From: Arcobacter sp. CECT 8986
Lineage (GTDB): Bacteria; Campylobacterota; Campylobacteria; Campylobacterales; Arcobacteraceae
Direction: 5' to 3'
Length of the DNA stretch: 64,000 bases
Assembly: GCF_004116725.1 (NCBI RefSeq)
Contig: NZ_PDKG01000003.1
Coordinates: forward strand, 186,001 to 250,000
How positions within the stretch are numbered: position 1 is the first letter of the stretch; each line of letters starts with the position of its first letter. The position numbers and the translations under genes are program-made. Under the pieces are notes generated by a model, which had not been told where the DNA came from, made no database searches, and saw only the letters and a program-made list of their open reading frames with translations. This document shows positions 1-8,010 of this stretch, piece after piece.

Positions 1-170
1 TATGCATTTCCATATGCATCAGTTGCTGTATTAGTATTTATATCAGATGTTGAGTAGCCATTTGCATCTCTTTTTTTAATTGTGTTATATTGAGTTTCAT
101 TATAACCAGTATTACTTGTATAAGAGCCTGTATACATCCCACCTTTTGTAGTCGTACTATCAACTGCCAT
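1..170 (-). CDS. Partial flagellar-cluster protein, N-terminus only
   Basis: This gene runs off the left edge; only the first 56 or so codons, starting at the ATG at 170-168, are visible. The peptide begins MAVDSTTTKGGMYTGSY and is rich in Thr, Ser, Asn, Tyr and Gly with no hydrophobic segment. It lies 9 bases downstream of fliN in the same direction, so it probably ends the fliF-fliG-fliH-fliN transcript. A polar, low-complexity N-terminus would suit a secreted hook-assembly protein such as the hook cap FlgD or a hook-length protein, but nothing in the visible part decides this. Function is unassigned. Confidence 0.55.
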   Translation of the reverse strand, partial: MAVDSTTTKGGMYTGSYTSNTGYNETQYNTIKKRDANGYSTSDINTNTATDAYGNA

Positions 171-179
171 ATTAAATCC

Positions 180-470
180 TTATAATAAGTTTTCTTCAAA
201 GAAATATCGAACTACGTTATCAGAATCCATAGCATCCTGCACTCTTACAGCAAGCTTTTCATCAATAACAATAATATCTCCTGTTCCTATGATTCTTGAG
301 TTAACATAAATATCCCCACCAGTTCCAGCTAACTTATCCAAAGATAAGATATCTCCTTCTGTAAGGTCTAAAAACTCTTTAATTGTAATACTAGCATTAC
401 CTAAAATCACATCAACGACAATTTCGGTATCTACTAATAAATCATAGTCTCTTTCACTAATTTCTACCAT
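180..470 (-). CDS. fliN: Flagellar motor switch protein FliN
   Basis: A 96-residue protein that is almost entirely one SpoA (FliN/FliM C-terminal) domain. Its core reads VDTEIVVDVILGNASITIKE, followed by a DLTEGDILSLDK segment and a VNSRIIGTGDIIVIDEKLAVRV strand pair typical of FliN. FliN forms the rim of the cytoplasmic C-ring with FliM and FliG and helps switch rotation direction and dock the export ATPase complex. It follows fliH (85 bases upstream) in the fliF-fliG-fliH order. Length is normal for a short FliN. The similar FliY is ruled out because there is no long N-terminal CheC-like region. Confidence 0.9.
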   Translation of the reverse strand: MVEISERDYDLLVDTEIVVDVILGNASITIKEFLDLTEGDILSLDKLAGTGGDIYVNSRIIGTGDIIVIDEKLAVRVQDAMDSDNVVRYFFEENLL

Positions 471-555
471 TATATTACTTTTTTAAGATTTTGCATATAT
501 TATAACACAAAGTTTTGTATATTGAGATAATATGAGATTTTTTATAAGAAATTTA

Positions 556-1227
556 TTAAATAACAGTATCTAAAGTCTCTAACATTGAAGCAACTTTTGC
601 TTCTATATTTCCATCAAAGTTTCCTAAATCACTTGCAATTACAACTCCACCAGGAGCTACATTTACATCTTGTTGAAGTTCAATAAAAGACTCTAAATTC
701 AACTCATGTCTTAATATTTCATAATCTCTAGGATTTAAGTGTATTTTTACTCTTGAAGCAGTTTTTATTTTTGATAAAAGATGAGATATAGTCTCTTTTG
801 CTATTTTAGAAGAGTTTTCTCCAACTTCGATTGAGATAATTTTTTGTGCAATGGAAACAGCAGTTTTAAGTAGTTTTGTCTCCATTTGAAAAGTAGCTTG
901 TTCAAAAAAAGTTGCATAATGTTTCAAATCTTTTATTGCTTCAACCACTTGTCTATCAATATCTCTTGATGCAACTCCACCTTGCTCTAAAACATCAACT
1001 TTTTGAGATAGTGTTGAGATTTGACCTGAAATTTTCTTCATCTCTTCTACTAAAGGGTCAACAGAAATTGGGATTTCTCTATCACTTAATGTAGCAATAT
1101 TTTGCATCTGCTCATTTTGTGCAGCAGATTCTAATTTTTTATGTAAAAAAGTACCTAACTTATAATCTTGTACTTCATCATTAGAACTTATAACTTTAGC
1201 TGTTGAGTATACGTTACTATTTGCCAT
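556..1227 (-). CDS. fliH: Flagellar assembly protein FliH
   Basis: 223 residues. The middle is a long amphipathic helix (about residues 60-130) and the C-terminal half has the FliH/HrpE pattern: FEQATFQMETKLLKTAVSIA followed by AQKIISIEVG and VKIHLNPRDYEIL. FliH is the peripheral stalk and regulator of the flagellar export ATPase FliI and links it to FliN. Its start overlaps the fliG stop in a TAATG arrangement, so the two are probably translationally coupled. Position between fliG and fliN agrees with the assignment. Confidence 0.85.
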   Translation of the reverse strand: MANSNVYSTAKVISSNDEVQDYKLGTFLHKKLESAAQNEQMQNIATLSDREIPISVDPLVEEMKKISGQISTLSQKVDVLEQGGVASRDIDRQVVEAIKDLKHYATFFEQATFQMETKLLKTAVSIAQKIISIEVGENSSKIAKETISHLLSKIKTASRVKIHLNPRDYEILRHELNLESFIELQQDVNVAPGGVVIASDLGNFDGNIEAKVASMLETLDTVI

Positions 1228-2234
1228 TATTCTTCATCCATATCTCTATCAATTACACCCTCTTCAATCATTTTTTGGGCAACATCTAACATTTTTCTTT
1301 GTGCAGCTTCAATATCTTTAATTTTTACTTTGTTTAACATCTCATACTCTTCTTTAAATCTATCACTTGCTCTTTGAGACATCGCACTTGTAATTTTTTC
1401 TAAATCTTCATCTGTTGCATTTTTCATAGCAACAGCAACATCAGCTGTATCAACATTTTGTAAGATTTTCATTACATATTCTGTATCTAAATTTAATAAA
1501 TCTTCAAATACAAACATATTCTCTTTAATCTTAGTTGCTAATGAAGTATCAACCCCATTAATATTTTTAAGAATGTCTTGAGATTTTGGACCAACTCTAT
1601 TTAACATATCAGCAACAACTTTAACACCACCAACATCTACAATAGAAGATAATAAAGATTCTAATTTCTTCTCTAAAATAACAGAAATAGTTCTAACTAC
1701 ATCAGGAGAAACATCTTTAATTGTTGCCATTTGCATTGTTACTTTAACTCTTACATCCTCTTCAAGTTGCATAAGTACTTCTGCTGCTCTTGGAGCTTCC
1801 ATGTGAGATAAAATAACTGCAATTGTCTGAGGTGATTCATCTTTAATAAAATCTGATAGTTGCTTTGGATTAATTGCATCCAAATATGCAAATGATTGTG
1901 CAGCTAATTTCATTCTAGAAAGTTTGGCTAATACATCATCAGCTTCACCTTTACCTAAAGATTTATATAAAATATCTTTAGCATAATCAAAACCACCAGA
2001 ACTAATAAAACCTTTAGAACGAGTATATAAATGAAACTCATCTAATACAGCTAATGAAACATCTTTATCAATTGAGTTTATTTGAGTAATTGCTGTCGAA
2101 ATCTCTTCAACAACATTTTTAGGTAAATGTTGAAAAATTTTAACAGTTGCATCTTCACCAATTAATACACAAAAATGCGCAACTTTTTCAAGCATTGACA
2201 TTCCTTTTAGTATTTCTCTGTCGATATCTTCCAT
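1227..2234 (-). CDS. fliG: Flagellar motor switch protein FliG
   Basis: 335 residues, the normal FliG length. The N-terminal domain opens with MSMLEKVAHFCVLIGEDATVKIFQ; the middle carries the family signature DESPQTIAVILSHM near residue 130; and the C-terminal torque-generating domain has the charged helix VFEDLLNLDTEYVMKIL, which interacts with the stator MotA. FliG couples the MS ring (FliF) to the C-ring. Start and stop overlap fliF and fliH by one base each, indicating tight translational coupling. Confidence 0.97.
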   Translation of the reverse strand: MEDIDREILKGMSMLEKVAHFCVLIGEDATVKIFQHLPKNVVEEISTAITQINSIDKDVSLAVLDEFHLYTRSKGFISSGGFDYAKDILYKSLGKGEADDVLAKLSRMKLAAQSFAYLDAINPKQLSDFIKDESPQTIAVILSHMEAPRAAEVLMQLEEDVRVKVTMQMATIKDVSPDVVRTISVILEKKLESLLSSIVDVGGVKVVADMLNRVGPKSQDILKNINGVDTSLATKIKENMFVFEDLLNLDTEYVMKILQNVDTADVAVAMKNATDEDLEKITSAMSQRASDRFKEEYEMLNKVKIKDIEAAQRKMLDVAQKMIEEGVIDRDMDEE

Positions 2235-3967
2235 TATCTACCTTCTTTTTTCTTACTTGTAAATTTTGCATCACCTTCAGATAATAATAGCTCAATCATT
2301 CTCGCCATTTCACCTGGATTTGTATTTATCTCTTTATCAAGTTCTTCAATTAAAATCTCATATTTAGCTGCACCCTCTTCATCAAGACCAGAAAGGTTAT
2401 TCATAATTTGACTTTTTACTTTTGCTTTTAGTCTTCCTTTAGCACTTTGCATATCAAATTCATCTTCAAAACCATGAAGCATATCATCAATTAAGCCATC
2501 ATTACTACCATCTTCTGCTTTTTTTGCAGCACTTTTATCACCTAATATTACAACTTCATGATTTACAATAAATTTTCTATAAAAAATGAATAATAAAATC
2601 GCTGCTATTAAGTATTGAATATATTCACTAAACTCTTTTAAAACTGACTTAACCATTGTTAATGTATCAGTGTTTCCTACTATATTACCATTTTCATCTA
2701 CTGTTTGTCCAGAGGCTTCACCTAAAGCTTTAAGTCCAACAAATTTAAAACTTCTTACACTAACTTGGTCACCTCTTTTAGGGTCATAACCTATTGAGTC
2801 TTGAACAACTGCTTCTATTGAAGCTATGAATTCCTCTTTATTTTCAACATCATTTAACACAGTTGAATCAAAAGTTACTGCTGCACTAATTTTTTTAACT
2901 GTTGAATAATTATTATCTTTTTGGTCAATTACTTTTTTAGAAATTTCATAATTAGTTAATGTCTTTGTTGATTCATTATTTGATTTTGTACCTTGATTTG
3001 CTGCACCATCTTGAGGTTGTTCAATATTACTATCAACTCCTGCAACTGCCCCACCACCATTTGTTCCTTGAGAAGAAGCAGTTTTTTCTGTTGATTCTTG
3101 ACTTCTAATTGTACCTTCTGGGTCATAAATCTCTTGTTGAATATGTTTTTTTATAAAATCTAAATTTACAGTTACTCTTGCTACTACTCTATTTGGACCA
3201 ACTATTGGTTCAAGTAGTGATACAATTTTCTTTTCATATCCTGTTTCTAACTTAGTCTTATACTTATTTTGAGTCATAGATTTTACATTATCCATCTCAT
3301 CTTTAGAGTGCTCTAATAATGTTCCATCTTGGTCGATAAGTTTAATATTTTCACTATTTAAATCAGAAACAGCAGAGGCAATAAAGTTTCTAATACCATC
3401 AATTTGTTTTTGAGTTAGATAAACACCTGGTTTTAAAGTAAGTACAGCAGATGCTGTTGGCTCTGTTTTTCTTTCAGTAAAAATAGTTTGTTTAGGAATT
3501 GCAATTTTTACACTTGCTCTTAAAATCCCAGATAAAGATTCTAAAGAACGTGAGAGTTCGCCCTCTAAAGCTCTTAAATACTTAACTTTATTTTCAAAAT
3601 TAGTTGAACCTAAAGAAGATTTTTCAAAAATTTCCCATCCTACATGTTTACTTGTTGAAGCTTCACTTGTAACAAGTTTAATTTTCGCAATATTAATAAA
3701 CTCTTTTGATGTTTTTAATGTTAAATCATTTCCACTTCCAATTACAGTAAAAGGAACTCCTGAACCTTCTAGTTCACTACTTGCTAACATTACTTGATTT
3801 TTTGTAAGATTTGAGGCAATTGTATAATTAAATTTTTTATCTTCAGCTTTTATGTTTGAATAAATTAGTAATCCAACTAATAACACAAAGAGAATAGAAA
3901 AACCTCCTATTATAACTGCTCTTTGTGCAGCATTTAAATTATTTACAAACTTAAAAAGTTGATCCAT
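2234..3967 (-). CDS. fliF: Flagellar MS-ring protein FliF
   Basis: 577 residues. An N-terminal membrane helix (about residues 17-38, AVIIGGFSILFVLLVGLLIY) is followed by YscJ/FliF ring-building motifs, a low-complexity Gly/Asn/Thr-rich stretch near residues 290-330, and a second membrane helix (about 444-462, YIQYLIAAILLFIFYRKFI) before the cytoplasmic FliG-binding tail. FliF forms the inner-membrane MS ring that nucleates basal-body assembly and houses the export gate. It heads the fliF-fliG-fliH-fliN run; flgB ends 16 bases upstream, so the flgB-flgF pair probably belongs to the same transcript. Confidence 0.97.
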   Translation of the reverse strand: MDQLFKFVNNLNAAQRAVIIGGFSILFVLLVGLLIYSNIKAEDKKFNYTIASNLTKNQVMLASSELEGSGVPFTVIGSGNDLTLKTSKEFINIAKIKLVTSEASTSKHVGWEIFEKSSLGSTNFENKVKYLRALEGELSRSLESLSGILRASVKIAIPKQTIFTERKTEPTASAVLTLKPGVYLTQKQIDGIRNFIASAVSDLNSENIKLIDQDGTLLEHSKDEMDNVKSMTQNKYKTKLETGYEKKIVSLLEPIVGPNRVVARVTVNLDFIKKHIQQEIYDPEGTIRSQESTEKTASSQGTNGGGAVAGVDSNIEQPQDGAANQGTKSNNESTKTLTNYEISKKVIDQKDNNYSTVKKISAAVTFDSTVLNDVENKEEFIASIEAVVQDSIGYDPKRGDQVSVRSFKFVGLKALGEASGQTVDENGNIVGNTDTLTMVKSVLKEFSEYIQYLIAAILLFIFYRKFIVNHEVVILGDKSAAKKAEDGSNDGLIDDMLHGFEDEFDMQSAKGRLKAKVKSQIMNNLSGLDEEGAAKYEILIEELDKEINTNPGEMARMIELLLSEGDAKFTSKKKEGR

Positions 3968-3983
3968 ATATTATATTTCCTAA

Positions 3984-4388
3984 TTAATTTTTCGAAGAGG
4001 CTTCAATAACTGATTTAAAAAGAGTTGAATCTTTTCTAATACTTGCTTGTATTGCATCAAAAATAACTTTATTTTTAGCCATCTCACTCATTTGTGTATC
4101 TAAATTTACATTATTACCATCATTTTGTTCTTCTAATCCTTTTACATCAACAACACGTTTTGTTGCTGGAGTTATATCATCAGAAAAAGAAGATAGATGA
4201 TTTTTATCTGTTGTATATAGTTTAAGCCTACTATCATCAGCTTTTTTTAGTTCATTTTCAAAAACTAACTCTTTTGTTTTATATCCGGGAGTATTTATAT
4301 TTGCAATATTACTTGATATTACTTTTTGTCTATCACCTCTAAAGTTTAGTTGACTAAATAATGTTTGAGTTACGCTACTTGGCTTCAT
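3984..4388 (-). CDS. flgB: Flagellar basal-body rod protein FlgB
   Basis: 134 residues, the usual FlgB size. It carries the rod/hook N-terminal signature as QKVISSNIANINTPGYKTKE near residues 21-40 and the C-terminal amphipathic helix that packs the axial structure. FlgB is the proximal rod protein exported through the flagellar type III system. Its start codon overlaps the stop of flgF by four bases (ATGA). FlgC, which usually accompanies FlgB, is not next to it here. Confidence 0.9.
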   Translation of the reverse strand: MKPSSVTQTLFSQLNFRGDRQKVISSNIANINTPGYKTKELVFENELKKADDSRLKLYTTDKNHLSSFSDDITPATKRVVDVKGLEEQNDGNNVNLDTQMSEMAKNKVIFDAIQASIRKDSTLFKSVIEASSKN

Positions 4389-5104
4389 TGCATATTATTC
4401 CCAATTTTATCAATTACATTTGAATTCATTTCATCAATTGCACTTATACCTTTTTGTGTTTGCTGAAATCTTCTATTTGCATCAATTAAGGCAACCATTG
4501 TTGACACAGTATTTATATTAGATTTTTCAAGAGCACCTTGCATCATTTCACCATCATTTAACTCTAATTGTTCAACTTGTGCACCAGGTTTAGTTTTATA
4601 ATTGTTGTAACCTACTTTTTCTAAATCTTTAAAATCAATTTTTACAACTGATATTTGATTTATATAATCATCTTCTGCAACAATTGGTTCATTATTATTA
4701 TCTAAGATATTTCTACCTTTTGAATCAACTAAAAAGTTATCCATAATTTTAAAAGAACCATCTCTTGTGTACTCTACTTGTCCACCTTCATTCATAACTT
4801 TAAAGAAACTATTTGAATCTTTTAAAGCAAAATCAAGTGCATCTCCTGTTTCAACAATAGGCCCTACTTCTTCATTTATATATTTTCCATCAAGCTTTGG
4901 AATTGTATTAGTTATTGTATTAATTTTTGTTGGAGTAAAGCCCTCTTGTTGGGCTCTATTTAGATAGTTATTAAATGAACCTTCTGTCATACCTTCTTGC
5001 TTAAATCCAACTGTATTAGCATTTGCTAAGTTGTTTGAAATCATATCAACTCTATTTAGTTGGTTTACCATTGCTGCTGCTAAAGGGTATGTTCCTTGAT
5101 TCAT
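4385..5104 (-). CDS. flgF: Flagellar rod/hook basal-body protein, FlgF type
   Basis: 239 residues with the rod-protein N-terminus NRVDMISNNLANANTVGFKQ and the C-terminal motif SNINTVSTMVALIDANRRFQ. It has the FlgE/F/G central region, including the EYTRDGSFKIMDNFLVDSKG stretch. It is shorter than, and distinct from, the canonical 261-residue FlgG encoded at 6758-7543, which favours FlgF. Exact naming within the FlgF/FlgG family is somewhat uncertain. It is transcribed with flgB and probably with the CheZ-like gene 14 bases upstream. Confidence 0.8.
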   Translation of the reverse strand: MNQGTYPLAAAMVNQLNRVDMISNNLANANTVGFKQEGMTEGSFNNYLNRAQQEGFTPTKINTITNTIPKLDGKYINEEVGPIVETGDALDFALKDSNSFFKVMNEGGQVEYTRDGSFKIMDNFLVDSKGRNILDNNNEPIVAEDDYINQISVVKIDFKDLEKVGYNNYKTKPGAQVEQLELNDGEMMQGALEKSNINTVSTMVALIDANRRFQQTQKGISAIDEMNSNVIDKIGNNMQ

Positions 5105-5118
5105 ATTATCTACTCCTT

Positions 5119-6201
5119 TTAATTTCCAAATTCTGCTATTAGCGACTCTAAATCATCATCATCTAAAACATCAGCAGTATTATCACCATGGATATGTTTT
5201 GCTACTACTATTTCTTGATGAGAACCTTCATCTTCAAAAAGGTTATTTAAATAAATAGAAAGTTTTCTAATTACTGCCATTACTCTTTCTATTTTTTGTC
5301 TATTAATATCATGGAACTGCATTAACTCCATTGCTTCAAAAATTTGCATGTTTTCAGCTTCAATTTTTGAATTAATTTTATTTAATTCCATTTTAATTTC
5401 ATTTGCTTTTTTTAAGTTATCATCAAAAATATTAATGTTTGGAAATTTTTTGTTTAAAGACTCTAAAAGAGCTGCTTGTTTATTTAAAAATTCATCACTA
5501 TTTTTAATAGTTTTTTGAATTTCATTATTGTCATCTAAAACATAACTCAATACATCAAATATTTTAGATGCTTTCTCTTCTGAATCATTAGCAACTTGAC
5601 TAAGTTGATTTACAACTTTAGTATCATTTTCAGCAGGTAATGGAAATATTCCACTATCAATTTTATTCAAAAGTTCTTCCTCATCATCTATTTCGTCATT
5701 TTTTTGTTTGACTGTTTTATCTTCAACTACTGGTTCACTTTTTGGTGCACTATCAGTTAGACCATCTATTCCTGCTAAAATGTCATCAAAATTTTCTTCA
5801 TCATTGTTACTCTCATCATTTGAAGGAGTATCACTATCTATATCTTTTAAAAGCTCATCTATATCATCGTTTGATACAGGTTTAGAATCTGTTTCATCAA
5901 CATCATCTATATTTGATAAAATATCATCTAATTTAGCACTTGGCTCTTCAACTGAATCAGCTGTGATATCTTCAGGAATCTCTTCATTATCATCTTTTGG
6001 TAACTCAATCTCTTCTGAAGTTATCTCTTCTTCTTTATCTTCTTCAATGTTAGTTTCTGCTAATAATTTATCAATATCATCATTTGAAATTGTTTCAGAT
6101 GAAGCAGAATCATCTTCCATTACTACTTCTTCAGAATTTTCGTTTTCATCTAAATCTAAACCATTCATCAATGATTCTATTTCTTCTTGACTCATACTCA
6201 T
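5119..6201 (-). CDS. cheZ: CheZ-like CheY-P phosphatase with repeated FliM-like peptides
   Basis: 360 residues. The C-terminal third is a long helical region containing ELMQFHDINRQKIERVMAVI (residues about 292-311), which lines up with the active-site helix of E. coli CheZ (FQDLTGQVIKRMM); Asp298 and Gln302 occupy the catalytic positions. This matches the remote CheZ known from Helicobacter (HP0170). The acidic first 180 residues repeat a short motif resembling the CheY-P-binding N-terminus of FliM: SQEEIESLM (4-12), SNDDIDKLL (39-47), SNDDIDELL (110-118) and weaker copies. cheY lies directly upstream. Role: dephosphorylation of CheY-P near the motor or receptors. Phosphatase call is well supported; docking role of the repeats is inference. 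Confidence 0.82.
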   Translation of the reverse strand: MSMSQEEIESLMNGLDLDENENSEEVVMEDDSASSETISNDDIDKLLAETNIEEDKEEEITSEEIELPKDDNEEIPEDITADSVEEPSAKLDDILSNIDDVDETDSKPVSNDDIDELLKDIDSDTPSNDESNNDEENFDDILAGIDGLTDSAPKSEPVVEDKTVKQKNDEIDDEEELLNKIDSGIFPLPAENDTKVVNQLSQVANDSEEKASKIFDVLSYVLDDNNEIQKTIKNSDEFLNKQAALLESLNKKFPNINIFDDNLKKANEIKMELNKINSKIEAENMQIFEAMELMQFHDINRQKIERVMAVIRKLSIYLNNLFEDEGSHQEIVVAKHIHGDNTADVLDDDDLESLIAEFGN

Positions 6202-6233
6202 TTTATAACCTTTTTATTTTAAGTCACTAAAAT

Positions 6234-6605
6234 TTAGTTTTTTAATACCCCATCAAGTTTCTCTTTTAAAATATCAGCACTAAATGGTTTAACAATATAG
6301 TTATTAACACCTGCTTTTAACGCTGTGATAACTTCAGACTTACCACCCTCAGTTGTAATCATAATAATTGGAGTTTTTTGATGATTACCTTCTGATCTTA
6401 CTTTTTTAACTAGTTCTAAACCATTCATATTTGGCATATTCCAGTCAGTTAAGATAATATCATAAGCACTTTCACTAAGCAATTTCCAAGCTTTTACACC
6501 ATCTTCTGCTTCATCAAAATCATCTTTGGAAAAACCCAATTGCATAACAACATTACCGATAATTCTTCTCATTGTAGAGCTATCATCAACTATCAAAATT
6601 TTCAT
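6234..6605 (-). CDS. cheY: Chemotaxis response regulator CheY
   Basis: 123 residues forming a single receiver domain. The acidic pocket is DDSSTMRR near the N-terminus, the phospho-acceptor aspartate is in DIILTDWNMPNMNGLELVKK (about residue 56), the conserved Thr is in IIMITTEGG and the Lys in YIVKPFSAD. CheY-P binds FliM to change rotor direction and is dephosphorylated by CheZ. It lies 32 bases upstream of the CheZ-like gene in the same direction, a natural regulator/phosphatase pair. Confidence 0.95.
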   Translation of the reverse strand: MKILIVDDSSTMRRIIGNVVMQLGFSKDDFDEAEDGVKAWKLLSESAYDIILTDWNMPNMNGLELVKKVRSEGNHQKTPIIMITTEGGKSEVITALKAGVNNYIVKPFSADILKEKLDGVLKN

Positions 6606-6757
6606 TATTCCAGCCTTTAAAACATTTTATTTTAAAAATTATTAACTATTATATTTAATTTGTTTTAAATTTACACTTAATATTTTAATAAAATTTTATC
6701 TAACTTTAAAAATTCTTTAAATATAATTTAATAATATGACTAAAGAAAGGATTCCAT

Positions 6758-7543
6758 ATGATTAGAGGGTTATATACTGCTGCCACAGGGATGAATGCTC
6801 AACAAAATCAAATTGATGTTACTTCAAATAATATCTCAAATGTAAACACTATTGGATTTAAAAAAGATAGAGCTGAATTTCAAGATTTAATGTATGAACA
6901 ACTAAACTATACAGCTGGACAAACATCTGAAACTACAAGGAATCCTACTGGAATTGATGTTGGTATGGGTGTAAAAATATCAGGTGTTCAAAAGAGTTTC
7001 TTACAAGGTGATTTAAAAGAGACAGGAGACACTTTTGATGTTGCAATTGAGGGTAAAGGATTTTTAAGAATCACTATGCCAGATGGACAAATAGCCTATA
7101 CAAGAAATGGTGCTTTTAAATTAGATGATGAAGGTGCTATGGTTAACTCAGCAGGTTATAGACTAGACCCAGAGATAATTGTTCCGGACAATGTAAAAGA
7201 TGTAACAATTGCAAAAGATGGTACAGTTACTGCAATTGATGAAAATGATGCAACTGTTGAATTAGGTCAAATTACACTTTCAAGTTTTATTAATCCAGCT
7301 GGACTTTCTCCTATTGGTGATTCACTTTATAAAGAGACTGATGCTTCAGGAGCTCCAGTTGAAGGAAATCCAACAGAAGATAACTTTGGTAGTTTAAGAC
7401 AAGGTTTAGTTGAACTTTCAAATGTAAAACTTGTAAATGAAATGGTTGATTTAATTACAGCCCAAAGAGCATATGAAGCTAACTCTAAAGCGATTACAAC
7501 AACTGATGAAATGCTTGATACTGTTAATACATTAAAAAGATAG
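6758..7543 (+). CDS. flgG: Flagellar distal rod protein FlgG
   Basis: 261 residues, the normal FlgG length. The N-terminus MIRGLYTAATGMNAQQNQID with the following VTSNNISNVNTIGFKKDRAE is diagnostic, and the C-terminus contains VNEMVDLITAQRAYEANSKA. FlgG forms the distal rod that crosses the periplasm. A purine-rich ribosome site (AAAGAAAGGA) precedes the ATG, and a TATAAT box at 6722-6727 is a candidate -10. It is divergent from cheY. Confidence 0.96.
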   Translation: MIRGLYTAATGMNAQQNQIDVTSNNISNVNTIGFKKDRAEFQDLMYEQLNYTAGQTSETTRNPTGIDVGMGVKISGVQKSFLQGDLKETGDTFDVAIEGKGFLRITMPDGQIAYTRNGAFKLDDEGAMVNSAGYRLDPEIIVPDNVKDVTIAKDGTVTAIDENDATVELGQITLSSFINPAGLSPIGDSLYKETDASGAPVEGNPTEDNFGSLRQGLVELSNVKLVNEMVDLITAQRAYEANSKAITTTDEMLDTVNTLKR

Positions 7544-7566
7544 GAATTAGGTAATTTATAGTAGCT

Positions 7567-8007
7567 ATGGATTTAGAAGAATTAAAAAGAGTTCGGAAAG
7601 AAAATTTTTTATCCCATAAAAAGAAAAAAAGAGAATATTATCTAAAGAATAAGTTAGAAAAAAAACTTTCAACTCAGATGAAAAAAAGAGAGATAATTGA
7701 TTATGAGCAAGAGTTAAATGAATTTAACTTTGAAGAAAAAATCAAATCAATTATCAAACAACAAAAAGCACACGTAGATACAAGAAAAGATAGAATCGTT
7801 GCAAAGATTAAAGAGTACAAAAATAAAAAAAGAGAGTACTACTTAGAGCATAAAGATGAACGACTAGAATATGATAAAGAGTATAGAGAAGAAAAAAAAG
7901 AAGAATTAAGAGAATATAGAAGAGAGTATTATCAAAAAAATAAAGAAAGAATTTTAAAGAAACAAAGAGAAAGAAGAAAAAAACAAAAAATTAAAGATAA
8001 AGAGTAA
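7567..8007 (+). CDS. Highly charged Lys/Glu/Tyr-repeat protein, unknown function
   Basis: 146 residues, about half of them Lys, Glu or Arg, with no hydrophobic segment or cysteine. A loose unit recurs: KKREYYLKNK near residues 20-29, KKREYYLEHK near 89-98 and RREYYQKNKE near 117-126. The whole protein should be one extended helix or coiled coil. It sits 24 bases after flgG and 4 bases before a membrane protein gene, so it is probably cotranscribed. No family is recognised. There is no strong ribosome site before the chosen ATG, so translation may depend on flgG. Confidence 0.65.
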   Translation: MDLEELKRVRKENFLSHKKKKREYYLKNKLEKKLSTQMKKREIIDYEQELNEFNFEEKIKSIIKQQKAHVDTRKDRIVAKIKEYKNKKREYYLEHKDERLEYDKEYREEKKEELREYRREYYQKNKERILKKQRERRKKQKIKDKE

Positions 8008-8010
8008 AAT

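Noticed and set aside
5708-6190. 160-codon plus-strand frame rich in Ser
   Set aside because: It is the reverse complement of the acidic repeat region of the CheZ-like gene; Glu/Asp codons read as Ser/Phe on the other strand.
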